A model generated the notes under the pieces. The model did not search any database. It had not been told where the DNA came from and worked only from the letters and a program-made list of their open reading frames with translations. Source: Trachythela sp. YZ-2020 (Eukaryota > Cnidaria > Anthozoa > Malacalcyonacea > Clavulariidae). Taken from it: 64,000 bases of DNA. The position numbers and the translations under genes were made by a program. The stretch is from positions 434,001-498,000 of the forward strand of contig JADLSH010000213.1 of NCBI GenBank assembly GCA_016169945.1. The letters run 5' to 3'. This document shows, piece by piece, positions 33,801 to 39,775 of this stretch; within the stretch, counting starts at the first letter, position 1; each line of letters starts with the position of its first letter.

Positions 33801-34447
33801 CAAACAGAAAATAGGCTAGTATTACCAAAACTGCAGAATGATGCTCCTCCCCTGTCACATTTTCGTGTCAAAAATTCAGGGATGTGACTACATTCCTAAC
33901 ATCGTGAAATCGACATCTTGGGAATGGCGACATCAATTGGTCCGCAGGAAATTATGCTGAGAACAGTAATCTGCCGATGGCCGATTGTGATAAAAAGTAG
34001 CTGTTAATTGGCTCTGCAGATATTTTGCAGATGATCGGCTCACCTCTATTTATGATACCTCATTATTATGCGGTAAACGTCATCAGTTGACATCATTGGC
34101 AAAACCTAAAATTGGCCCAATAATTTGCAGAAGTGACAGTGTAGTGGGTGGCACCACAACCTTGAACCTCCCAGATCCAATTTCATCAGCAAAAAATACA
34201 TCACTTATGTATTTAAAGCACTTGCCAAGCAGCATGAGTACAAGACTCTAAGTTTCAATCACCTCTATATTTCATATCCAAATTTTTAATGAAACTATTT
34301 TCTAAACTTTATTAGTTCTTGGTCTCTGACTCATCTAAACACCTCTCTGCGTATTTTACCTGCAACTGCTGCATTTCCACCAAAAGAAACAACACGATCG
34401 ATGCAATGGGAACCATCAAACTCGCCCAAAGTTAATTCAGAGCTCAT
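15721..34447 (-). CDS. NDUFA11-like complex I subunit, left copy, four exons
   Basis: The product resembles NDUFA11 (B14.7), a Tim17/22/23-fold membrane subunit of mitochondrial complex I. Exons are complement of 34360-34447, 24576-24683, 18961-19080 and 15721-15806; all have GT-AG borders and matching phase (one base carried over each time) and give about 133 residues. Visible family features are a CIDRVV segment, AAVAGALYGSIAAAFMTP (helix 1), SRYTLLIGSAGAAFAGSTC (helix 2), the IRDKDDYKNW loop and AFGGAVAGSIFG (helix 3). The fourth helix is missing: the native last exon found in the right copy is absent here and the gene appears to end in a polar 28-residue tail. The introns (10, 5 and 3 kb) are filled with transposons. 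Family assignment is strong for exons 1-3 and weaker for exon 4. Expression is unknown. Confidence 0.75.
16020..16250. other. Intron sequence without recognised features
   Basis: This is intronic to the left NDUFA11-like copy. It contains a G9 run at about 16108. A copy of the dispersed 'CCCTACTTTAGTATTTTAC' motif lies just upstream, at 15900-16010. Confidence 0.35.
16468..16911. mobile_element. hAT-like MITE, 444 bp (TAGAGATGAGCCGAT family)
   Basis: The ends are TAGAGATGAGCCGAT and ATCGGCTCATCTCTA, a perfect 15-bp inverted repeat, with further subterminal ATCGGCCGAT palindromes. Flanks TCAGAAAT (16460-16467) and ACAGAAAT (16912-16919) are an 8-bp duplication with one mismatch. TAGAGATG ends with 8-bp duplications are a known hAT pattern. 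A second copy lies at 33579-34048 in opposite orientation. There is no transposase inside. Confidence 0.8.
17565..17849. mobile_element. Hairpin MITE, about 285 bp
   Basis: Arms starting AATTTAAAAGTTAAACGAGA at 17565 and ending with the near-perfect reverse complement at 17849 pair over about 44 bp, then continue imperfectly through GATAGAATTC. The arms include TTACCTGGAAGTTGAAG. No coding content and no clear target duplication were seen, so the superfamily is unknown. It lies in an intron of the left NDUFA11-like copy. Confidence 0.65.
18961..19080 (-). CDS. NDUFA11-like exon 3, left copy
   Basis: It encodes GSAGAAFAGSTCALASIRDK, then DDYKNWAFGGAVAGSIFGIQ, giving helix 2 end, loop and helix 3. 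The acceptor is TACTTGCAG and the donor is CAAG|GTTAGA. The translation is the same as the right-copy exon at 61892-62011, which argues for recent duplication or constraint. Confidence 0.85.
19414..20808 (+). CDS. LINE reverse transcriptase, 5'-truncated but open
   Basis: About 464 element-derived residues are open without a stop. From the start: NYRPISLLSIVSKILERSVS (finger), ILYLDFAKAFDSVDHDILLA, SGVPQGSLLGPILFVIFIND, ALYADDSKLYKTI (catalytic YADD), then the thumb and a CR1/Jockey-type tail ending FNRMVKLWNKIILAAPPNSF. The endonuclease and ORF1 are absent, and the first ATG (19396) belongs to the host transposon. The intact frame suggests a recent insertion, but no promoter is present and the copy is immobile. 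Confidence 0.9.
   Translation, partial: KYAENYRPISLLSIVSKILERSVSNNLYNHISNMITDEQHGFIRKRSCVTQLLSVLHGIGENLDKNTQTDILYLDFAKAFDSVDHDILLAKLKSYGVAGNLLNWFSDYLHGRAQRVVIDGVVSEWASVTSGVPQGSLLGPILFVIFINDFPNVVSDNSHTALYADDSKLYKTISGIHSCESLQQSLDSLDSWSHDNNMSFNASKCKVLSVTRKHNPVNFQYHLGDKTLASVQKEKDLGVLTTSHLTWNQKVLAVVCKANKMLGLLRRTCPLIKDTKVRRSLYLSLVKCHLNYAIEVWSPAHISLKLKIESVQRRATRWILQQRKGEQSYKDRLVTLTLLPLCYDREIKDLVLFYKALYGHINLDISNFVSSVTNGRTRSSNARTLKTPYCRTSTFQSSYFNRMVKLWNKIILAAPPNSFSNLSLFKKFITDRYKLEMNRTFDLTMPCTWFLVRDCSCHRQLSKV
19414..21212 (+). mobile_element. 5'-truncated LINE inserted in the transposon's left inverted repeat
   Basis: GAATG is repeated at 19409-19413 and 21213-21217. The intact right inverted repeat shows the uninterrupted sequence GGGCGAATGCGGTCG, proving insertion there. 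The body is a truncated LINE ending in an (ATTAAA)n-like tail at 21155-21210. It begins inside the reverse transcriptase, as expected from incomplete reverse transcription. It is younger than the TTAA transposon. Confidence 0.9.
21365..22147 (+). CDS. P2X7-type cytoplasmic (ballast) domain protein, two exons
   Basis: Exons 21365-21588 and 21721-22147 join through TG|GTAAGT and TCCTCAG|G, giving about 216 residues. The first 74 residues are acidic and Ser-rich (MSRSSTSSSSDVDED). The junction creates EWCKCGHCQIM, then DRSDECVCCQEIPEM, a Cys-cluster, followed by HIAYRQLARLGWGVLGRHVR and VVMPSCSVSCIRAHFPPP. This is the C-terminal zinc-binding domain of the P2X7 receptor, without the ion channel. 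Such stand-alone domains are common in fish and cnidarian genomes. Here the gene lies inside a TTAA transposon, so it is probably an accessory transposition or nucleic-acid-binding protein; that role is inferred. The frame is intact. Confidence 0.85.
22233..22272 (+). ncRNA. Hammerhead-like motif (Penelope type), one core change
   Basis: AACTTC (22233) pairs with GAAGTT (22267), enclosing CAGACGA, a GGGC/GCTC stem and GAAA-CGTC. Only the second core base differs from CUGACGA (A for U), which should weaken cleavage. The following TTCAGGTAGTT and ACACAACAGTCAA are shared with the Penelope end at 43640-43670. It is a stray Penelope terminal fragment between the two genes of the TTAA transposon. 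Confidence 0.55.
22376..23449 (-). CDS. DDE-type transposase-like protein, N-terminally truncated
   Basis: The 357-residue frame contains CGDGRSDSPGHCAKYGTYT (first acidic residue), VRCLTTDRHTTITAEMRKKH (second), the HQYDVWHLSKWVVKKL and HFWWSVATC segments, and EFHHTGNLEVYHSMMLKYCP with a candidate final Glu. The Lys-rich tail (KKSKKSKKAKKSTKYAKNI) could be a nuclear signal. This matches a large animal family of presumed transposases often found beside P2X7-domain genes. Coding sense (IAWFQSVQTTHGKLWESAM) continues rightward to about 23530 without a start and then meets a stop, so the N-terminal DNA-binding region is gone. The element is probably not autonomous. Confidence 0.75.
   Translation of the reverse strand: MKKSSKLDICGDGRSDSPGHCAKYGTYTVMEENGSKILDFEVVQVTEVSSSNAMEAEGCNRVLKNLKSKRVKVRCLTTDRHTTITAEMRKKHSEITHQYDVWHLSKWVVKKLSKKSKKKEFQDLTEWIQSVSAHFWWSVATCDGNYELLIEKWTSIVNHISNKHSWRGAKHFKKCAHHKLTRREKKEKPWLKPGTAALVALEEIVFNKKLLKDVKLATEFHHTGNLEVYHSMMLKYCPKRQHFSHEGMVARTQLAVLDNNHNSSRKQAVVKEGSTVGNLRYNLVFPKVRKTWVVKSIKEAKNFDYITTLMENILEYKKSKKSKKAKKSTKYAKNIATKEKPDKETAINAHISRFQSK
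23620..23827. repeat. Right terminal inverted repeat of the TTAA transposon
   Basis: It pairs with 19241-19413 plus 21218-21250. It shares CCCACACTTACGTCACAGCA, AACATGGCGGCGA and AGGGCTTTTATATGAGCAGC and ends GGAGTGTCCCT. The two repeats differ at a few positions. Its integrity allows the LINE insertion point in the left repeat to be read exactly. Confidence 0.85.
23881..24211. mobile_element. PIF/Harbinger-like MITE, 331 bp
   Basis: GGGACCGGTCATTATTTATG at the left is matched in inverse by CATAAATAATGACCGGTCCC at the right, with further pairing through the GGGGTGGGGGC region. TAA is duplicated (23878-23880 and 24212-24214). The empty site in the right duplication copy (GAATAATCTTTC near 62217) carries TAA once. 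A 3-bp TAA target and GGG ends suit PIF/Harbinger. There is no coding content. Confidence 0.85.
24350..24460. repeat. 'TATCGATAT'-rich patch
   Basis: Repeats of ATATCGATATTT and TTTTTATCGAAAATA form overlapping short palindromes. The same patch lies at 62350-62460 in the right duplication copy with small differences. It could fold, but no function is apparent. Confidence 0.5.
24576..24683 (-). CDS. NDUFA11-like exon 2, left copy
   Basis: It encodes GALYGSIAAAFMTPAPHPKP, then NIIQALGLVSRYTLLI. The acceptor is TTTTTACTTAG and the donor is ATAG|GTAAGT. Compared with the right copy it has Ser in place of Arg before RYTLLI. It covers helix 1 and the start of helix 2 of the Tim17-like fold. Confidence 0.85.
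25062..25568. mobile_element. Palindromic MITE (mariner-like), left duplication copy
   Basis: A long hairpin: AACTTAAAAACTAAA...GCTATTACAG on the left returns as GCTCGTTTAGTTTTTAAGTT on the right, and the centre pairs CGTAAGTATTCGTTTCA with TGAAACGAATACTTACG. Relative to the right copy (63050-63655) the right arm has an internal deletion and lacks the GGACACCCGGTATATA tip, where the retrozyme region begins. The intact copy's ACC(T/G)GG ends in TA repeats suggest a TA target. Confidence 0.65.
25754..25797 (+). ncRNA. Hammerhead ribozyme, unit 1
   Basis: All canonical parts are visible: stem I CTGCA (25754-25758) with TGCAG (25793-25797); core CTGACGA (25759-25765); stem II GCCG-TTGAA-CGGC (25766-25778); GAAA (25779-25782); stem III CATG/CATG (25783-25790); then TC, completing the NUH cleavage triplet GUC. 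Outer bases CAA and TTG could extend stem I past an internal loop. No core position deviates. Confidence 0.9.
26037..26080 (+). ncRNA. Hammerhead ribozyme, unit 2
   Basis: It is identical to the first ribozyme over the 44-nt core: CTGCA 26037-26041, CTGACGA 26042-26048, stem II 26049-26061, GAAA 26062-26065, stem III 26066-26073, cleavage after C26075, TGCAG 26076-26080. Preservation of every pairing and core base in both units suggests the motif is functional or very recent. Confidence 0.9.
26106..26401. mobile_element. Hairpin MITE, 296 bp, 40-bp terminal inverted repeats
   Basis: CAGCTAATTCAAAAAAGGTT...GCAAACCTTAAA at the left is matched base for base in inverse at the right (TTTAAGGTTTGC...GAATTAGCTG). 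A second inner pair, GGGAGCGCAAGTTTCAAG with CTTGAAACTTGCGCTCCC, follows. Flanks are TA-rich, so a TA-targeting Tc1/mariner-type origin is likely but unproven. The right duplication copy lacks it. Confidence 0.75.
26402..26655. repeat. Dispersed repeat interrupted by the giant palindrome
   Basis: This stretch continues at 32088-32560 beyond the palindrome. It matches 63730-64000 directly and 8940-9520 in reverse. It contains the short motif TAAAATACTAAAGTAGGGTG, which is also found near 15935, 50600, 50710 and 51880 in reverse orientation. Confidence 0.7.
27088..27430 (-). CDS. Arm-encoded small protein, left arm copy (function unknown)
   Basis: From about 27428 leftward the frame is open to 27088 except for one TAA after ten codons. 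The long part reads KDLFTLGQIKSQLRISKRGL, then SSSKKQQTLAWLILGCEALK, a Ser/Lys-rich region with one hydrophobic helix, ending LRDYIFINRA. The same frame is in the right arm, with only Tyr/His and Ile/Met changes in the last 75 residues. No family was recognised. Conservation may only reflect arm-to-arm gene conversion, so coding status is uncertain. Confidence 0.4.
28080..28720. repeat. Tandem repeat block in left arm (ATGCGnnnnCGCAT units)
   Basis: About twenty imperfect copies of TTCGCATT-TTGCTCATGCGTC run through this block, many containing the small palindrome ATGCGTCTTCGCAT. Two longer sub-blocks include GGCCCGGAATATCTCAGCC. The inverse block is at 29780-30420. Open frames here (LRIKFAF-type) are repeat artefacts. 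Confidence 0.85.
28890..29588 (+). CDS. C2H2 zinc-finger, acidic protein of the palindrome core
   Basis: The 232-residue frame starts with one classical finger (YQC-x2-C-x12-H-x3-H, residues 4-27). A long acidic Ser/Glu/Asp region follows (about 70-115), then FDPWGTLIGIAQEKLIPECE and a helical C-terminal domain with YLERMVWMRALKRDPIQRKI and FDPDEALAAAIEKRKFLFEK. It is single copy within the palindrome and has no introns or stops. Similar one-finger acidic proteins recur in invertebrate genomes, but I know no defined function. It lies where a transposon gene would, so a role in binding the arms is plausible but unproven. A TATA-like stretch (CGACTATATAAC) precedes it at about 28835. Confidence 0.75.
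   Translation: MGSYQCDRCLKRFSSNYNVRRHKASHCAYANTHSFNEDSVMEYENKPVYDKVITDDEIPRKRSRYTESDEYVSTSSHDDESSENVETGDDERSENAEESSENDETVDEDEFDPWGTLIGIAQEKLIPECEELLQEFGDKGFNEEDALAKASPLYLLRLREELQKAYLERMVWMRALKRDPIQRKIMKTRDALIDDDDFDPDEALAAAIEKRKFLFEKLLSERRCSNNDEDSN
29780..30420. repeat. Tandem repeat block in right arm (inverse of 28080-28720)
   Basis: Units such as AATGCGAAGACGCATGAGCA repeat throughout. Unit number and order mirror the left block except for local differences near 30290-30340, which may reflect unequal exchange. Each unit can fold on itself, so a single strand of this block could form many small hairpins as well as pairing with the other arm. Confidence 0.85.
31090..31419 (+). CDS. Arm-encoded small protein, right arm copy (function unknown)
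   Basis: ATG at 31090 opens MDKRLPNDLQ, then TAA at 31120, then the frame continues open (KDLFTLGQIKSQLRISKRGL ...) to a stop at 31417-31419. The stop and surrounding bases are the same in the left arm. Translation could begin from a splice acceptor or a later codon. See the left-arm entry for composition. Confidence 0.4.
31800..32062. repeat. Extra segment in right arm of the palindrome
   Basis: This stretch has no partner in the left arm, where only 17 bases separate the tip from CACTTGGGAGAC. It contains repeated TTCCCAACATT/CCAAGTTCCC phrases and three copies of GGTCTTTCGCATTTGCGAAA-like palindromes near 31890-31945. It may be ancestral terminal sequence that the left arm has lost. Confidence 0.6.
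32560..33570. other. Intron sequence with a weak open frame
   Basis: Intron 1 of the left NDUFA11-like copy. A 70-residue minus-strand frame (33465-33253, with KDLYQVLFPFPPPAFKEWKS) looks protein-like but has no recognisable family or splice sites. The AT repeat near 33210 is simple sequence. Confidence 0.3.
33579..34048. mobile_element. hAT-like MITE, 470 bp (TAGAGATGAGCCGAT family)
   Basis: TAGAGATGAGCCGAT and ATCGGCTCACCTCTA are the ends. The 8-bp duplication TTTATGAT is perfect (33571-33578 and 34049-34056). The interior is a diverged reverse-orientation copy of 16468-16911, sharing TCTATTTTGAGCACAACAAAAG-type sequence in inverse. No coding. Confidence 0.85.
34360..34447 (-). CDS. NDUFA11-like exon 1 with start codon, left copy
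   Basis: It encodes MSSELTLGEFDGSHCIDRVV, then SFGGNAAVA, and ends GCAG|GTAAAA in the phase required by exon 2. The start codon at 34447 is the first ATG of the frame. It matches the short matrix-side N-terminus of NDUFA11 before helix 1. The equivalent exon of the right copy must lie beyond 64000. Confidence 0.7.
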
Positions 34448-34449
34448 CT

Positions 34450-35330
34450 TAAACCATTTGGGTGTTAAAATATGGTATAAAACAGAGTATAAAAGTTCAA
34501 AGTTTTCAATATTTTGTGTTCGTCAGTCGTCGGTCGCTTGCCGTAAAGTGTCGTGTGAATGTGTGACAGTTGGTCACGATGGTGTTTCCAGTTTATATCA
34601 GAATTTTCCTTGAAACGAATGAAATTTCTAAACGCCTGAAACACTTGATAATTAAGCTTGGTTACATTTTGATCTGCATCACTGTAAGATTACTAGATAA
34701 AATACCGTATATTAATTGTATAAAGAATCCCTTAAATTTAAAATTATCCCTGCCTGGTCAGACAAAGGTGAGAGTTGACAAGAGAGAGTATGCGTGATAG
34801 TTTTCTTGCCCGGGTCAAACGCTCTGGGTCAAACGTGAACAAGCTCTCATCCACGTTTAAATGGGGCTTAATACTAAAATTTCAAAAACGAGATATTGGA
34901 TTCCTCATTTAAACATCTGCACTTCTCCTTGTACTATTACCCAGCTCTAATCCCAGACTGACCAGGGGTCGGCTGCTCGGATTCTTGTCCTCAATCCTTT
35001 TCTATCTCTCGTCATGTCCACAGTTAGTTCCTTTATAGTTTAATCACAGTTCATCCATCTCTTCCTCATCCTTCAGTCTCCCCGGCCCGTTCTCTGTTCT
35101 CTTTTATCTCCAGCTCCATGTCTCCAAGCGGCTCTCCTTCACCTCTTTTTATTATGTGTCCATACCATCTCAACACTTTCTCAGTCTGCAATGTTTACCA
35201 CCCCACACCTTCTCCTGATCTTTTCATTCCTCATCTTGTCCGTCAGCGAAATCCCAAGATTTATCTCAACATTTGCATCTCCATACATCTCATCAAGTCC
35301 TATTTTACAGTTTACAGTCAAACCTACGGT
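34450..35330. other. Upstream flank of left NDUFA11-like copy; no other gene seen
   Basis: This presumably contains the promoter of the minus-strand NDUFA11-like gene, but no core element is certain. The pyrimidine-rich stretch at 34920-35330 gives open frames by composition only. Confidence 0.3.
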
Positions 35331-35448
35331 GGTTCTGAAGGGACATGGTCCCCCCACTTTTTCTCATCCTTATATAGTCCTTTTCCCCCCACTTTTCTTC
35401 AAAGTCGCTCCACATTTTTTAAAATTAGTCGCTCCACATTTTTTCAAA

Positions 35449-35726
35449 GGCAAAGTCGCTCCACTTTTTTTCAAAATGCAAAGTCGCCCCACTTTTTTTC
35501 AAAATGCAAAGTCGCCCCACTTTTTTTCAAAATGCAAAGTCGCCCCACTTTTTTTCAAAATGCAAAGTCGCCCCACTTTTTTTCAAAATGCAAAGTCGCC
35601 CCACTTTTTTTCAAAATGCAAAGTCGCTCTACTTTTTTCAAAATGCAAAGTCGCTCTACTTTTTTCAAAATGCAAAGTCGCTCCACTTTTTTTCAAAATG
35701 CAAAGTCGCTCCACTTTTTTTCAAAC
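35449..35726. repeat. Minisatellite, 28-29 bp unit, about ten copies
   Basis: The unit is CAAAGTCGCYCCACTTTTTT plus TCAAAATG, repeated head to tail, with two copies one base shorter. It is open in several frames purely because of its composition. It ends about 80 bp before the start of the integrase-like gene and could lie in that gene's promoter region. Confidence 0.9.
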
Positions 35727-35803
35727 CGCTCGATCATCTCGTTGCGGTTACGTCATACCACGTACGATGAAGACTCGTTATAAAATTTAAGTATAAAGAA
35801 AGT

Positions 35804-37010
35804 ATGGCGATTATCTATCTTGTTTTCCTTAGTTTAATATGTTCAGTAACAGCAGTTCTGCCAAATTATAATCCAGCTATTCAAGCAGACGGACTAACCC
35901 GTGACGAAATTATCGAGAAGTATTTTTGTCTTGGATTGACCAATTCAGAAATTTTAGGATTCATTGTAAACGTTCACGGCATTCGTCTGAGTCTACGACA
36001 GTTAAAAAGGATCCTGAGGAAAAGGAAGTGCAAAAGACGAAACGACCAAGATAATCTTGATGATGTGGTCCGTGCGATAGAAAACGAACTGAATGGCAGC
36101 GGTAGTATTATTGGCTATCGATCGATGCATCAACGTCTTACTAATGAATATGGACTAGTAGTGACGAGGAACACAGTTCGACTAGTACTGAAAATTTTAG
36201 ATCCCGAAGGAGTTGATTGCCGATCAAGGCATAGATTGAGAAGAAGGTTGTATAGTGCAAAAGGTCCAAACTATATTTGGCATATAGATGGATATGATAA
36301 ACTCAAACCATTTGGATTTTGCATTCACGGTGCCATCGACGGTTACAGCCGCCGCGTCCTATGGTTAGAAGTTTCTTCATCAAATAATGACCCAGAAATA
36401 ATAGGGAAATACTATACCGACTACGTGGATACTATAGGGGGTACGGCGCGTATAATTCGCGCAGATAGGGGCACAGAAAATGTAAATGTAGAAGCAACGT
36501 TTTTTTCGCAGATTATCAGACGATGATTTTGCAGGGGATAAGAGTTTTATGTATGGACGGTCGACCTCTAACCAACGAATAGAGTCATGGTGGGGATTTC
36601 TGCGAAAGGGATGTACTGATTGGTGGATACGCTTTTTCAAGGATTTAAGAGACGTTGGTTTGTATGATGATGATGACGAAATTCAAAGAGAGTGCATTAA
36701 GTTCTGTTTTATGGAAATAATGCAAACGGAATTACATAGAGTGGCAAGAAACTGGAATATTCACAGAATCCGACCTTCCCATAATGCAGAATCACCTCCA
36801 GGCCGTCCTGATGTTCTCTATTTTAACCCGGAGACAGAGGGTACCCACGACTACCTGATACCTGTCGATACAGATGAAAGGGAAATAGCAGTAGAAATGT
36901 GCTGCATTCAACCTTTGGTAAGAGGATGTTCCGAGGAGTTCAATGCTCTTGCGGAAATGATGATGGAAGACGAGGGAATACTAATGCCTACTGACGCAGA
37001 TGAGGCATAA
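35804..37010 (+). CDS. Integrase-core (rve/DDE) transposase-like protein, one frameshift
   Basis: Two frames, 35804-36526 and 36549-37010, make one protein of about 400 residues. The order is an HTH-like region (TRDEIIEKYFCLGLTNSEIL ... LSLRQLKRIL), an IS3-style GYRSMHQRLTNEYGL segment, then the DDE core: WHIDGYDKLKPFG, IHGAIDGYSRRVLWLEV, IIRADRGTENV, and after the shift NQRIESWWGFLRKGCTDWW with the final Glu. C-terminal HRIRPSHNAESPPGRPDVLY is conserved in this animal family. The frame change is explained by one base in the T run at about 36498-36505 and could be a sequencing error. The first 20 residues are unusually hydrophobic (AIIYLVFLSLICSVTAVL). The superfamily is probably IS3EU-like; this is uncertain. 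Confidence 0.8.
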
Positions 37011-37199
37011 AATCTCTACATTGCTCTACTTCGGTTTATAGAGGATATCGAGGACGATGAATGAAATGTGTACTTACGAGTTACGAAATTTACAGTTGCG
37101 TAACACGGTAATATCGTTATGTTACGCACAGGGCATATTTCTCTTTGATCTTGACCCCAATCACACCCCCATCCATAACCCTCTTGTGACCGTAACATA

Positions 37200-38860
37200 A
37201 CGGCATATCCCGTAACACCAACGAAGTAACGATTTATACGTAATTCGTAAACTTGTAATTAATTGTTTAATAGTTCATGAAGGAAAGTATCTTATTCCAC
37301 ACTGCGAGTGACTGTTCTATTATATTGAATATAATAATAACAAAAGTCTCAAAATGTTAGTAGCGTTTAACGATTTGTATTCAATGAACTGTCCTGAAAT
37401 GGATATTAATTGTAAATATAAAGTTTTATTTAAGTAATATATTAACGGTTACATGACTGGACAGAAGTTTTCTTTTGTCAAAATTGACTTAACCCGTGTT
37501 TCCACTACAAACATACCCTGGTCTTGGACGACTAGTTTAATAATCCAAACAGCCTAAGCCAGATTAGGCAAAACCAGGTCTAGTTGCATTATAACTACCT
37601 GAACACAACACAACACAACACAACAAGTTATTTATAGGGCTTATATTCACCAACTTGAAAAATGGCTTTCGGTCCTTTTTGTACTGTAAGTCTACCAACT
37701 AGAAGGTAATCACTGCCGCCTTACACTCTTCGAGAAATTAAATCTTTACAATATCGAATTGCATGCAAGATTTAGTACAAAGGCAATGACTATAGCCTCG
37801 TTTCGTTGTCTGTTTGATATTTAAACGGGCGATGACTATATATATGATTTCGCTTGCGTAAATTTTTCAATCTTCAAATTTTACGTTGTGGTTTCATAAG
37901 AAGCCTGGATTAAACAAGTAATGATTAGTAAAATTACATAGGTGATTATTGAAAATTCTCAACGCTGATTGGTTGCGCTACCTCGGATTAATACGCGATA
38001 ATCACCTAAAGCGTTTTTAAGCCGCTTTTATCGTAAATATTCAATTAAAATATTTTTGAAATGTGCATTTTTATTTTTTTCCAAATATATTATATATTAT
38101 ATTTATATTTTTTGTCAATTGGGTTGCAAACCTGTTAAGGCTTTCCGTCCACCTCAGAGTGGTAAACTATTAAACTAAACTAAACTAATACCAAAACATG
38201 ACGATTGGCAGCGGTGATTATCCTTCATGTTGATTTTTGGTATCTGGCTAACTATGATATCCGGTTCGTCCAGTTTGCCGGATTGTATGAGATTCGCATT
38301 TTCTCAGATTAGTTATGTATACACGGATAGTCTAAAATTTTTATTTCATCTATCTTTGACTTGTGTAGCTATATACCAGTCTTAACAAGCTTTTCAGAAG
38401 CCCTATAAATAAGCCACTACAGATCAATGCTATAAATTTAGTTCATGTTACACTTATTACTACATTTTTGGTTCGTTGTCACGCAACTCGTTCTTAGGGT
38501 CTTCTCTCTTTGTTATGTCGGACGGTTGCCAGAACGACATGGTAAACTAGACATGTGATTGGCTGAGCAAAACGAATACGTAGTGATGACTTGATATAAG
38601 TTATGAATACATAGGAAGTCGGCCACATATAAAATAAAAGTCGAACTTAATATAGCTCAAAGTAGAAGCAGAAACAGCATTCGTCAAGGGATGGCGTCAA
38701 CTTTAAGCAGTCACACGGTAAGTTTGAAACAATGTAAAGCAACATTGTATATGACTCATATTCATCGCTATCGGGGACGAAGCGACCGCCATATACTTGC
38801 CCATAGTCATAGCCCTGCAAAGGAATTCTCCTAAAAAAAAACGGGTGGTAGTTCAGTCTT
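37200..38860. other. Non-coding, AT-rich; possible small MITE and microsatellite
   Basis: A (CACAA)n run lies at 37605-37625. A short inverted repeat, AGGTGATTAT at 37942 and ATAATCACCT at 37999, encloses GCTGATTGGTTGCG, a layout seen in small MITEs. No convincing gene. Confidence 0.4.
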
Positions 38861-38877
38861 ATATACAAGTTGACTAA

Positions 38878-38986
38878 TTAACAATTAGACTACGAGGCCG
38901 AGTTGGCTATGAGCGAATAGTCAACGAGGCGAAGCCGAGTTGACTATTCGCTCATAGCCAACGAGGCCGAGTTGTCTAATTGTTTT
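38878..38986. repeat. Near-perfect hairpin with CGAGGCGAAGCCGAG loop
   Basis: CAATTAGAC...GGCTATGAGCGAATAGTCAA pairs with TTGACTATTCGCTCATAGCC...TCTAATTG over about 44 bp. The tip CGAGGCGAAGCCGAG is itself palindromic. The arms carry CGAGGCCGAGTTG twice. It is probably a foldback MITE; no target duplication was identified. Confidence 0.8.
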
Positions 38987-39185
38987 AGTATAAACTATAG
39001 CATTTATTGAGAACTAGGGAACACAATACAAAAGTAAACAAAAGTATTAATATTAATTTTAAACGTGAATTTTCACGCCATTGTTTTGAATTTTGCTACT
39101 AGTAGACTATCACTAATAGTCTACGAGTAGCGTAGCCAATCAGAACGCAGGAAAAGTGATAGTCTATTACTAAGTTTATACTAAT
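38987..39185. mobile_element. Small MITE-like element with inverted ends
   Basis: TTAGTATAAACT near 38988 is mirrored by AGTTTATACTAA near 39172. Inside is TAGACTATCACTAATAGTCTA, followed by GCCAATCAGAACGC and AGTGATAGTCTATTA, giving overlapping stems. There is no coding potential. Superfamily unknown. Confidence 0.5.
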
Positions 39186-39603
39186 AAAGAATAACATAGT
39201 AATATAAACTAAAAAATCTATTTTTTAGGTTTCACTTGCGCGTATAAATCGTAACTGCGTCGTTTTCCTCCGCTACTGTACTATATATAATTAGCATAAC
39301 CGCAACGGCAGGTCCTTAATAAGTACTATCATTAATATCAACATCAATATTACCGGTAACTATTTTGTTTCCATGGTTACACTTTATAAACGCTAAACGT
39401 TTAGGCTTGCTCTTCGTAGTACTTAGCTTGTTGTGAAAACTTGCTCTCATAAAACATCACAAAACGAAACTGGACTTGGGTCATGGCGACATAAACCTTA
39501 GACAAAGATTTACTATAGAACGCGCTTGTTCAAAGGAAATAAAATGACTCCGCCTTCCATTCCATTCCATATCCTTCCATTCCATCACTGGATAGATATT
39601 ATA

Positions 39604-39775
39604 CAAATAAATAAATAATGAATGTTTATGAGTGCAATGGTAAAAATATTTTCATGAGGTGAACGATGGAATTTTCCATTCCACGAGGCGACAGCCGAGT
39701 GGAATGGGAAATTCCATCTTTCACCGAATGAAAATATTTTTACCATTGCACGAATGAAAACATTCATTATTTGTT
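39604..39775. repeat. Long hairpin MITE with CGAGGCGACAGCCGAG loop
   Basis: The arms CAAATAA...GTGCAATGGTAAAAATATTT and its inverse pair over about 80 bp with few mismatches, around a loop like that of the 38.9-kb hairpin. The GCAATGGTAAAAATATTTTCAT core is likewise mirrored. Short related hairpins (GCACGGCTCAGCGTGC and TTTTCACGATCGTGAAAA) lie at 40134-40190. Confidence 0.8.

Noticed and set aside
34120..34215. Minus-strand open stretch (SGRFKVVVPPTTLSLLQIIG) as an extra NDUFA11 exon
   Set aside because: It has no matching splice borders, and exons 1 and 2 already join in phase without it. It is left unassigned.
35118..35790. Frames of about 200 residues with repeated 'FFKMQSR/FFSKCKVAP'
   Set aside because: They are the translation of the 28-29 bp minisatellite and of pyrimidine-rich flanks. 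Two overlapping frames are equally open, as expected for repeats.
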